From assembly GCA_000444245.1 (NCBI GenBank), contig ATSW01007252.1, forward strand, positions 1 through 24,840: a DNA stretch of 24,840 nt. Direction: 5' to 3'. The DNA comes from Botryllus schlosseri. Taxonomy: Eukaryota > Chordata > Ascidiacea > Stolidobranchia > Styelidae. Shown here piece by piece: positions 9,049-17,379 of this stretch. Position 1 is the stretch's first letter. Each line of letters opens with the position of its first letter. Both the position numbers and the translations under genes were made by a program. The notes beneath the pieces were generated by a model that saw nothing but the letters and a program-made list of their open reading frames with translations, ran no database searches and was not told the origin of the DNA.

Positions 9049-9249
9049 AAAAGGACAACGGGAAATCAACATGTCGAATAAGTGAAACCCCGGCCAATGG
9101 TCGGGTTTTTCCGAGTCTTGGGATTACCGTCAACATTGGGAAGCGCGTAATGTATAAATGCCGGAAAGGATATAAATTGATCGGGAATTCACAAACAATA
9201 TGCGTCGCTAGAAATAGGCTGCGTGAGCCAGTGCCGCATTGTAAACGTG
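9049..9249 (+). CDS. Gene B CCP exon 3 (second CCP module)
   Basis: This 201-base phase 1-1 exon follows a 111-base intron. The module reads STCRISETPANGRVF, then NIGKRVMYKCRKGYKLIGNS, then TIC and PHC. Residues are about 86-152. The acceptor is ttattcgcag and the donor GTTAGT. It is rich in Lys and Arg. The usual Trp before Cys4 is absent (NRLREPVPHC). An open frame runs through the preceding intron, but the clear acceptor and the phase argue that the exon begins at 9049. Confidence 0.9.
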
Positions 9250-9589
9250 GTTAGTAACATTTTGATTAGCATGAAATATTGGCCAGTTGCTTACCGCCCA
9301 TGCGCCTGATGTAGACCAGGAAAGTTATGGAATCGGGAAATGAGTCATAAAGCTGAATTTTTCGACCGTGTTAGCCTAGGTAATCACAGCACGCTAGGGC
9401 TAGATTATTGCATTTTAAGATGAGGAGGGATTCTCAAATAGGCTCACAAATGAATATATCCCGCCCTTCTACAGACATTGAATAAATAAAAAACGGGCAA
9501 TTCCGCGTACTCGGACGTCATATATCCAAATCCAGAGATCTCGACTTCAAATAATTAAAGGCATCTCATAACCAAGCTATTCTTGTCAG
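9250..9589 (+). other. Gene B intron 3
   Basis: A 340-base intron with no recognisable element or module. Confidence 0.6.
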
Positions 9590-9817
9590 TATCTGGCGGC
9601 TGTAAGATACCAACAAGAATAAAATTTAGGAAGCTGTCACCCAACTCCGGGAAGCTCAGGTACGGAGAAAAGGTCATAGCTCGCTGCAATCGCGGATACG
9701 TTCTGCAAGGAAGGACGGAAAACACCTGCTTGCATAATGGATCAATATCGAATCGGCCACCGAGATGTACCAGGGTTTCCAGTCAGAGACTTTCAGCGGC
9801 GAGATCACTTAATTTTG
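9590..9817 (+). CDS. Gene B CCP exon 4 (third CCP module)
   Basis: The module reads GGCKIPTRIKF, then LRYGEKVIARCNRGYVLQGR, then NTC and PPRC, with all four CCP cysteines. The acceptor is attcttgtcag. I place the donor at 9818 (GTATGT, phase 1), which leaves a 17-residue tail after Cys4. A poorer phase-1 donor, GTCAGA at 9782, would give a tighter 192-base exon. Without a splice the frame would stop at about 9885. Residues are about 153-228. Trp before Cys4 is absent and a basic, hydroxyl-rich tail follows. Confidence 0.82.
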
Positions 9818-11781
9818 GTATGTTGTCTTATTATTATAACGGAGTGCCATTTGAGAAGGTATCATCGCTTCCATGGCTGGATTAACCTGTAGGGAAGGTG
9901 CACACAAGGTAGTCTCCTTAGGGCAAGTCAAAAATCTCGGACACACTGTCACAAGCTGATATCTTTTACCATTGCCACTAAGGTTATATTTAAAACAAGG
10001 GCACAAAACATATTTTAAACATTCTTTTAAATAAATGTCATTTAAAATAAATGTTTTACTGGGACAAACTGTAATTGTGTAAATACTTCCGGGATAACAT
10101 GTAGTAGGAGCATTCAGACGACTTGCACTGGATATAAACGACATATACAATATGGACTGGTTGGAACCCTCGAAATCGTCATCGGTTCAACACAATGATA
10201 TAAATATATATCATTGGTTCAACAGTATACCACTGAAACAGAATGTAAGCTCTAATGATGGTGACCACCTATTGTTAAATTGCTGCATGTCAAATGCAGT
10301 CATTGACAAGATATTCTTTTGTCCGTTTAAGACACGGGTCAGAATACTTATTCGCCCTATATTTTCAATCGATAGTCGTAAGGAGCGATACAACAGTGTA
10401 AATCCACTATGACGATATTTTCCGACCAGCTCGGCTGTGTATTTTGCGTTTTTGAGAACCCCCCTCTAATATCGTGAATCGCATTGAACCGGTTCAAATT
10501 CACATTCAACCACTGAAAACGGTGGTCCTGGCCATCACAGAATCAACTTAATATATGCGGGACGGAGCCTTCCGACCCCTCTTACGCCATCGGAAAATAT
10601 CGCCGCCTTTTATCCGTCCGACTGACAAACTGTGGTATACGCGATTCGCGAACGATTCGAAACAGATATTGGCAAACGCAAGACTTGATTTGTTTCTATC
10701 GACTTAATAAGCACCAACAAGTGTTTTGAAATTCAGTGTGCAGTTATTTCTTGTCGTTTATTACAGTTACGGAATCAGATTTGTCAATAATAATAACTGC
10801 GTTGTTGAAGCATGCTGTTGCTATTTCGTGAACTCAGGTAAAGATTGTTGCTAATCGCAAGATAAGATACTGTAATCACTCACACGTACCAGACTAAACG
10901 AAAGGTGAAATTACTTTTCAATCAGCATTTCAACACGGGGAGCATTATTTTCCTCCGGGTCGCATTTTCCTGGGTCGCATTTGTACCACGCAGGGTTTAG
11001 ATTATTCTGTGCTGTATCATATCAATATCGAAGGTTCCGGACTTCTCATGAAGTCACGTGTTCACCAAACATTCATTCACAAGTATTTGGTGTGTAGTGG
11101 CGTGGAAATGGTCAGCGCCGAAATGCCGATGATGCACCCGCAGGTCGTGCGCGCCTAGACTAAAGTATTTCAACGGCCTCAAGCGATGTTCTCGTAATTG
11201 CGAATATAGGTAGACTTATTTCAGTAAAATTACGCGCATTTCGTTCGGGAGTGGGTATACGCAGAATAAAATCCAGAAATGCATAGTGCGACACTAAAGC
11301 GCGCGAAGCGAAGCGAGACGAAATTTTAAAATTGAAAAATTCTGCACCATGATATTCTACCTTATGCTGATTAACGATATAATGCCGTGCCAACATCGAA
11401 TTTGCTTTATAATTAAGCTGCCATAAATTTTTTACATTCCAAAAATGTTTTTTTTTTCGGGATCGTTTGTATATTCTCGCAGTCCTAAAAACTTGTCTCG
11501 CGGACCCCAAAAGGACCGCGAGCCCTTGTTAGAGAACCACCGACTACATCTTGGCATGGTACACTTGGTTTTGTTCCACTGAATTCACTACCGCCTGGTG
11601 CCGGCTAGTTCGTGGGTCTCTTGTGTCAATACGTGGTATGTCGTGTGGATCAGAGTTTGAGGATTTCTGTAATTCACATAAAATGAAGTGAAATCGGGAG
11701 TTGTCCAGCGTAACGCTTTTCGTTTCACCGAACAACGACAGAAACAACAATATATCATAAATGTACCGTTATATTTTTAAG
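9818..11781 (+). other. Gene B intron 4, with decayed elements
   Basis: A 1,964-base intron, longer than its neighbours. It holds the right end of a hAT element (11280-11545). A GGCTGGATTAACC word at about 9874 recalls the start of other hAT-like repeats, but it was not resolved into an element. Several open frames on both strands show no domain pattern, and no extra CCP module was seen. Confidence 0.55.
11280..11545. mobile_element. hAT fragment related to the 15300-16691 element
   Basis: The right end reads TTAGAGAACCACCG with GCGGACCCC and GGACCGCG just inside, as in the hAT element at 15300-16691. Both share an internal block: a GACACTAAA word, then CGCGC, then AATTGAAAAAT (11289-11340 here, 16200-16245 there). 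The left end could not be found, so this is a truncated or strongly diverged member of the same family. Confidence 0.55.
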
Positions 11782-12213
11782 GACGATCGGAAAACCCGTT
11801 ACCGCAACGGCGCACGCAAGTACTTTGCCGATTACCGAGCCGTAGCATCAAAAACGGGATAGTGATATCCCCTGTTGACAGCGTCAGAGAAGGAGACATA
11901 ATTTCGTACAAGTGCGACAAAGGATATGCAATCGAAGGCTCCGACACCAGCACTTGTTTCAAAAGCGGGAATTTCTGGCCACGGCCTCCGGTTTGTGCTC
12001 GCAAAAATCGGAAATCGTCAAGGAAAGCGATATGCAACTTATACGCGTTTTTCAACGGCCGTATGACGACGTCTCGAAAAAATGCGAATTTCCTCAAAGT
12101 GGGAGAAGTCGCGAGGTTTTCGTGTAACGCCGGGTACAAACTCATGGGATATAAAAAAACGATTTGCGGCAGAGAAGGGAAATTACTGCCGGGTGGAGCT
12201 CCGCACTGCGTGA
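11782..12213 (+). CDS. Gene B exon 5: two CCP modules in one exon
   Basis: This 432-base phase 1-1 exon encodes two CCPs without an intron between. The first reads VLCRLPSRSIKNG, then VREGDIISYKCDKGYAIEGS, then STC and RPPVC. The second reads AICNLYAFFNGRM, then KVGEVARFSCNAGYKLMGYK, then TIC and GAPHC. A basic linker, ARKNRKSSRKA, joins them, and about 15 residues rich in Arg and Gln precede the first Cys. The acceptor is atatttttaag and the donor GTGAGT at 12214. Residues are about 229-372. All other CCPs here have one exon each, so an intron was probably lost. A donor GTGAGT at 12210 would break phase. Confidence 0.9.
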
Positions 12214-12275
12214 GTGAGTGTATTAAGTGTGCTCGTAGTTGGTGACTTGACTCGACTGGGAAGTTGAATTCGCAG

Positions 12276-12458
12276 GGTATTGCGCGGCGCCTCGCACGGA
12301 AGAGAACGGCATCGTTTACGGAATCGAAAACGGGATTGTGTTCGCGGGAAAGCGATTATTTTTCGACTGCAAGGTTGGGTACAAGCTGATTGGCTGGGAT
12401 CATACAGTGTGTCGGTCGAACGGGACGTACGAGCACGAACCGCCGCTGTGTGTTAGAT
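12276..12458 (+). CDS. Gene B CCP exon 6 (sixth CCP module)
   Basis: This 183-base phase 1-1 exon follows a 62-base intron. The module reads RYCAAPRTEENGIV, then FAGKRLFFDCKVGYKLIGWD, then TVC and PPLC, with all four cysteines. The acceptor is ttgaattcgcag and the donor GTGAGA. Residues are about 373-433. Tyr stands near the usual Trp position (TYEHEPPLC). GC content is clearly higher than in the surrounding intron. Confidence 0.9.
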
Positions 12459-13294
12459 GTGAGAAGGATATTTCTTTTCGTTGATATGTGCTGCATTTTA
12501 TATACCAGGGTGCAGGGCTGTAACCATCAAGTCACAAGGTTCCGAGTTACAAGTCAATCTAACGTTTATGGCTTTGACTCGAGTCATTTGCAATTCACAC
12601 CCGAGTCCAAGACAAGAATCGGAGGGTCGAGTGCGAGTCATTGTGTTGAGACTCGAGTCCTAGTCTAAGTTACCGTGTTGATTGCTCATTATCAAGCGCA
12701 TGTCACTTCTTTACGACTTTGTTTTGATGATATCAAGTGCCTCGCATTCATCGTATACTAATTTCCTCACACCTATAACATATATATTCAAACAGATAAA
12801 AGACTGTTTCTGACCCTATTTCTAAGTTACCACGGAATGCCTATCGCCATCAGAAACATTACCAATATAAATGTACAACAGCAGTCAGTATAGATCCAAT
12901 GTCTATACCATTCTATCAGTTCGTTTCTAAATCGCAAAAAGCAGCATTACCAAACCCAGCTTCGAACGTTAATTACCCCTAAAGGTCATCCAAATCCAAA
13001 TGTATGACTTGAATCGAGTTGTGATCTTGTGAAGAATGTCTTGTATCATATCACTTGGTCGAGTCGGGTACAATGTTGACTCGAGTACAAGCACAAAGTG
13101 ACTCGAGTCATTGCACACATTGACTCCAGTTGAGTCTGGTCATTTTCTATATTTAAGAAAATGCCTCGAGTCAAGTCGGGTCACAGAAAAAATGCGACTT
13201 AAGTCGGACTTAAGTCAACACAACCCCACCAGGGTGTAAGCTATACCTTCAACTGCGGAAGACCCTGATTCAATATGCTAATTTTCGTATTAAG
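12459..13294 (+). other. Gene B intron 6, mostly transposon
   Basis: An 836-base intron of which 716 bases are the hAT element at 12513-13228 plus one copy of its 8-bp target duplication. Without the insertion the intron would be about 112 bases, like other short introns of this gene. Confidence 0.7.
12513..13228. mobile_element. Non-autonomous hAT-type element with GACTCGAGTC repeats
   Basis: The element is flanked by a perfect 8-bp direct repeat, CCAGGGTG, at 12505-12512 and 13229-13236. Its ends, CAGGGCTGTAACC and the complement TGGGGTTGTGTTG, are imperfect inverted repeats. ACTCGAGTC-like palindromic words cluster within about 150 bases of each end, on both strands, like the subterminal transposase-binding repeats of hAT elements. 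No transposase frame is present. It lies in gene B intron 6 and leaves both splice sites intact. Confidence 0.85.
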
Positions 13295-13477
13295 ATTGCT
13301 GTAAGAAGCCGGTTATATCTGTTTTCGGGAGAATGATTGAGAACCACGAATATTACGTAAAAGGAGAGATGGTCATCTTCAAATGCGTCGAGGGCTACGA
13401 ATTGGTCGGGTCTTACGCGTCGGTTTGCCATACATCCGGACAGTTCACACCAAACCCTCCCGTATGCAGAAGGATAG
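13295..13477 (+). CDS. Gene B CCP exon 7 (seventh CCP module)
   Basis: This 183-base phase 1-1 exon was not obvious from start codons but translates cleanly. It reads CCKKPVISVFGRM, then YVKGEMVIFKCVEGYELVGS, then SVC and PPVC. Two adjacent cysteines start the module, so one is extra to the four of a CCP. The acceptor ttcgtattaag is weak in pyrimidines and the donor is GTAAAC. Residues are about 434-494. There is no NG turn, and Phe stands at the usual Trp position (QFTPNPPVC). Confidence 0.85.
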
Positions 13478-14015
13478 GTAAACTTTAAACGCTATACTTC
13501 GTCCATTAATTGCGGAAATCTCGGTCATCTCCCGTATATAATGAGATGGATCGTATGAGCCTTCGATAAAACCAGTCCTAAAAATATTGCTGAAGCAGAT
13601 ACGCAGAGGACTGCGTAATATTCATTACTTATTGTGGCGTGTCCTTACATCAGATCCATCAGTAAACATCACGTGTCGTAGTGATCGAATACGATTCCAA
13701 TTCACGGCTTGACTGGATGTATAAATTTACCCAGCATAAATTGGTATCAAATTAGTACCACTGTTTGTATGGTGATTTTTCGGACAACAAACACTATAAG
13801 CTTGTGTCTGCATGATTCGTGGTAGAGGACATAAAATTTCAATGTCACCCTGAATTAGACAAGACAGTTAAATAAGTTGACATCATCTCGTCATCCATGC
13901 CTTGTAGTTAATAGAATACTATCCATTTCTTAAATATTTAATACCACGAATACGCATTGCGGCTCTGTGCAGATAATTATATGAACTGAATGGAACTACT
14001 GTTCTTGCAAACCAG
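13478..14015 (+). other. Gene B intron 7
   Basis: A 538-base AT-rich intron ending at gcaaaccag. No module or transposon terminus was recognised. Confidence 0.6.
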
Positions 14016-14207
14016 GTGCGCAACATGTGATACCGACGTCCTGCGAAATCGGCAAAATAGACCCTGCCGTAAAAATAGAGCCTGACCGAAAGGTTTTCGC
14101 GATCGGATCGTTAGCAGCCTTTTCGTGCGAAGCAACTAGCGAATTGCACGGACCGAACACCGCTGTATGCGAATTGGACGGGCGATTTCACGTGACCCTA
14201 CCTAAAT
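14016..14207 (+). CDS. Gene B CCP exon 8 (eighth CCP module)
   Basis: This 192-base phase 1-1 exon reads TSCEIGKIDPAV, then FAIGSLAAFSCEATSELHG, then AVC and LPK. The fourth Cys codon is split by the intron: the exon ends in T at a GTAAGT donor and the next exon starts with GT, together TGT. Read without splicing, the frame also gives TGT and then a stop three codons on, so splicing is needed to continue. Residues are about 495-558. The GY pair after Cys2 is missing, making this one of the most divergent modules. Confidence 0.87.
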
Positions 14208-14746
14208 GTAAGTGAAGGGTAATATAGATCATATTCAGAGTTTACCCTGGAGCCCACCCTGGAAAAATTGCAAATGCTATCCTCCACTGCAGTGCACATA
14301 TCGTAAATCCGTGTTGTTGTTGTTGTTGCTGTTGCTGTATGAGTTTAATATTGGTGCCCGACTTCTAATGGCTTTTGTACCAGCTCTAATGAGAGTATTA
14401 TATATCGTTTCGTGTCTTTATAAATCTTGACCAGTTAGTAGGACATATTCTAACAGAGTACCCAGCATGGTGATAGGATTAACCAGGAATGTTTCCGAGC
14501 GGAACGAAACCGCGTCTCTTGTTTGGTCCTTGTAGATAGGCTGCTGTCGAGGGTCTTCATATTTGGTGCAGTGAATGACTAAATGTTCAACTGTTTCAGG
14601 TACCCCACGTAAATCTGTGTCGACTAAAAAGACATCTTGGCAATTTCTAATTCTTTTCACTGATATATGTGGATTAGCTGGCAATAATAATAGCCATCAA
14701 TATGTCTAGGTATTGACGCACTGATAAAACAACACCGTCCATTCAG
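14208..14746 (+). other. Gene B intron 8, mostly an antisense LINE end
   Basis: A 539-base intron from GTAAGT to ccattcag. Most of it is the 3' end of a LINE on the minus strand (14311-14695). Confidence 0.65.
14311..14695 (-). mobile_element. LINE 3' end with C-terminal zinc-knuckle-like motif
   Basis: On the minus strand the frame at 14684-14418 contains GVPETVEHLVIHCTKYED, the well-known ETVEHLL-C motif near the C-terminus of many LINE ORF2 proteins after the RNase H or RT domain. It is followed by a stop, about 80 bases of 3' UTR and an (AAC/CAG)-rich tail at 14311-14338, seen as TTG repeats on the plus strand. The copy is strongly 5' truncated. It lies antisense inside gene B intron 8. 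The clade cannot be assigned from so short a piece. Confidence 0.7.
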
Positions 14747-14944
14747 GTTTGGCAATACGCAAGAAATGCTCTATTCCGAAGCTCGAAGAAGACGTGACCG
14801 TCGACCCAAGTCATACCGAATACGATCCCGGAGCAGTAGTCAAATTTTCGTGTGGAAAAAACTTTCTGAAAATCGACGGCCCGGTGTCCGGTAAATGCCG
14901 GGACAACGGCGAATTCGATATCAAGCGGATGCCGAGATGCGCCC
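14747..14944 (+). CDS. Gene B CCP exon 9 (ninth CCP module)
   Basis: This 198-base phase 1-1 exon starts with the GT that completes the last Cys of the previous module. It then reads KKCSIPKLEEDVTV, YDPGAVVKFSCGKNFLKIDG, GKC and MPRC. Residues are about 559-624. It is acidic in its first half. Phe replaces the usual Trp (EFDIKRMPRC). The donor is the consensus GTAAGT. It and exon 8 are more alike in style (no NG, no GY) than either is to earlier modules. Confidence 0.88.
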
Positions 14945-15115
14945 GTAAGTGATTGGCTGGCGGAAGCATATGGATTGTACCATATATCGTGATTCGAGCA
15001 CCAGAAAATGTTTGTTACATAGAATTATTAGTAGGGTGGGTACTCGAATTCGATTCGATTATTATCAATTCTGATAAGTAGTGATACACGACATATATTC
15101 TGTTACTGACTCAAG

Positions 15116-15267
15116 CATATGCCCCTTGCGAATTTACCAACGAGAATCATAGTTTATTGGTCGCCGTAAGTGGAACTGGAAATTATTGTTGTTTGTGGTT
15201 TTCATGGTGTTTGTCGACTACTTTGGTCATTTACACCACGCCAGCTGTTTTCGTAGCTATTAAGTAG
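15116..15267 (+). CDS. Possible last exon of gene B, hydrophobic tail
   Basis: After a 171-base intron, an acceptor ctgactcaag opens a phase-1 frame. It reads AYAPCEFTNENHSLLVAVSG, then NYCCLWFSWCLSTTLVIYT, then TPAVFVAIK and a stop. The hydrophobic run before a single Lys would suit a membrane anchor or a GPI signal, which an exported CCP protein could use. Against it, the acceptor is pyrimidine-poor, and the right half may instead belong to a SINE split by the hAT at 15300. A third reading is the first strand of a tenth CCP cut short, since CEFTNEN resembles a CCP start and a perfect GTAAGT lies inside at 15172. Confidence 0.3.
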
Positions 15268-15299
15268 CTACCGACTTGTCTCACGGCCATCTTCTAGAC

Positions 15300-16691
15300 C
15301 AGTGGTTCTCAACCTTTTACACCTCGCGGACCGGTAAAATTTCGAAAAATGTCCTGGCGGACCGGTGAACTTTCAAAATTGAAATGAAGCTAAAATTTAT
15401 AGTATGCAACCGTTTTTTTGCGATTATATAGTGCTAGCGAGTGACATTTAGCTGGTTTTGATCGGAATTAATTATCTTCATGATGGCATCTATGTGATGT
15501 TATGGTAGTCAGTCTGCTGAGTCAAGGTGAAATAGCCTTGTCCAGATAAACGTGCTACTGCCGAGAATCTTCTTTCGCGCCGAATGCCGTGGGTTTAACC
15601 GACCACGCCAACTCGAATAATATTCTTCTCTTTGACAATATCGAGAGAAGAAGCGTTTCGGGGTCGAACCTATAGCACCTTGTCGTGCTACCTTGCTTAT
15701 GGCCCACTTCCACCGGAGGCATAGGCTACTCTGCCAACTACGAATACAATGCGTGCAGCAAGAAAACACCATACAGCAACTATACCGGTCATCCGCCAAT
15801 CCGTGCCGATAAACCACCTCGTCAGCCCTTCCCCAAAATCGTTGGTCTTGGGCCCCAACAGCGCGACAAGACAAACTTCAGGGGTTTCGCCGCCAGAACA
15901 TACAGCGGGGTGGATGTTTCACCAGTACTTGTCAGCACATTCATTCTGCCCAGTGTAAGCAGAGAGTTTATGTTGCTTCATCGCGCCAATAGCGTAAATT
16001 TTCGATCATTCATGAGAATCATGACTGAATCGGTTTTCTCGCTGCCGAATTTTTAGCACATCTTTCGAGTCCCATGTTAGCCTAAACTTCATTATGGGTT
16101 GGTACGTCGTGGCGCGGTAATGGCTGACGCCTAAATGCCTATTTCTATAAATCATGCATATTTCTCCGAGAAGGACACCTAATAAACACGACATTTAGTG
16201 ACACTAAATCGCGCAAAGGCCGAAAAGAAATTGAAAAATGTTGGAAAAAGTTTTAAAAGAATACGCTATGAATTATGTTAATTTGCAAAATAATTTTGGG
16301 CTCTTTCCAAGTTCAGCCCCTCTTTAATTGGGCGGTTTGGGGTGCCTCAGTTATGGTCCTGCACAAAATGAATGAATCAAAAATGAATAATCGCGCAAAC
16401 TGCGCTGTTTAGCGATGAGTCAGCCCGTACCTGTTCTGTATTTGTCGCTCTCATGTTGTCAAATGACACGTCTTGAACTTTAAATGAAGAAAAACATGTT
16501 ACCAGCCCTAATGTTACCTCACAAAGTTCTGCATCAGTTTAAGATTTGATGTTTTATTTATTTTATCAATGGACAAGCCTTTCACATCGCATCTTGAATT
16601 TAAGGTATAGAATTGTAATATACCTGGCGGACCGGCAGGAATGTCGTCGCGGACCGGCACCGGTCCGCGGACCGGCGGTTGAGAACCACTG
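15300..16691. mobile_element. hAT-type element with perfect inverted ends and target duplication
   Basis: The ends CAGTGGTTCTCAACC and GGTTGAGAACCACTG are perfect 15-bp inverted repeats. They are flanked by a perfect 8-bp duplication, TTCTAGAC, at 15292-15299 and 16692-16699, which fits the nTCTAGAn target preference known for hAT elements. GCGGACCGG words repeat just inside both ends. The 1,392-base interior has open frames of about 120 codons on both strands, but none shows a transposase motif I can recognise, so it is probably non-autonomous. The perfect ends suggest fairly recent insertion. A related fragment lies at 11280-11545. Confidence 0.92.
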
Positions 16692-16699
16692 TTCTAGAC

Positions 16700-16850
16700 C
16701 TTTATAGGAGACGCTTACACGGATGATATGGCGAAGAGGGGCCTAGATAAACCTCCAACACTGAGGTAGGAATTCTCGAGTCGACCTCAGTCGGATTCGA
16801 ACCCGCAACCCGATGGTGTTGCAGCTTTGAATTATACCACTATGCATGAA
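16700..16850 (-). mobile_element. tRNA-derived SINE, probably split by the hAT insertion
   Basis: On the minus strand an A-box-like TAGTGGTATAATTC (16842-16829) is followed 39 bases on by a B box GGTTCGAATCC (16803-16793), near true tRNA spacing. This marks the head of a tRNA-derived SINE running leftward. The body would continue to 16700 and, beyond the hAT element, perhaps to about 15190-15291, since the hAT target duplication joins the two parts. It is not a working tRNA gene, since the acceptor stem does not pair. Confidence 0.55.
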
Positions 16851-16885
16851 AGTTACAGCTTTACAGTTTCCGCATCATTTATAGT

Positions 16886-16901
16886 GTTATGACGTCATAA
16901 C
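16886..16901. repeat. 16-bp perfect palindrome around TGACGTCA
   Basis: GTTATGACGTCATAAC equals its own reverse complement and carries a CRE octamer, like the palindrome at 657-676. It lies between the SINE head and the next hAT element. Confidence 0.6.
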
Positions 16902-16944
16902 AAGGGATACAAGAATATTGAACTCGCCTAGAAGTAGTAACTAC

Positions 16945-17371
16945 CAGAGATGAGCGGATTTGAAATTTCTATGTCCTAATCCAATCCAAATCCGAACCTT
17001 CAAATCCAAATCCAAATCCTAATCCATAACTTTTTCATATTTAAGTCCATGTCCAATCCTAATCCGATTCCAACTGGAAATTCAGTAAAAATACTAATTT
17101 ATGCAACAGAGGGATTCGAAAATTTTCTTTCACAACCAACGATTCACTTGATTCAAGATAACTTAGTAACCATAAGTACATTAATAACTGATCTGAATAA
17201 AGTTTGTCGCCATTCGCCACACGACATTTCAATCTCCCAGAAAATTAGTCAATCCAATCCAAATCCTAATCCGTTCTGAAAAAAATGTCTAATCCAAATC
17301 CAATCCAAATCCGACAAAATTTCACAAATCCTGTTTTTTCAAAACCTAATCCTAATCCATGCTCATCTCTG
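16945..17371. mobile_element. Non-autonomous hAT-type element with AATCC repeats
   Basis: The perfect ends CAGAGATGAGC and GCTCATCTCTG are flanked by a perfect 8-bp duplication, GTAACTAC, at 16937-16944 and 17372-17379. CCAAATCC and CCTAATCC words are packed into the first 120 and last 120 bases, mirroring the clustered subterminal repeats of hAT elements. The whole element is 427 bases with no transposase. Exact ends and duplication suggest a young copy. Confidence 0.9.
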
Positions 17372-17379
17372 GTAACTAC

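Noticed and set aside
12390-12668. Open frames running from the sixth gene B CCP into the following intron
   Set aside because: They are antiframe or read into the hAT element and show no domain.
15509-16056. Open frames of about 120 codons on both strands inside the hAT element
   Set aside because: No DDE, BED zinc finger or hATC dimerisation motif could be recognised, so they were not called transposase.
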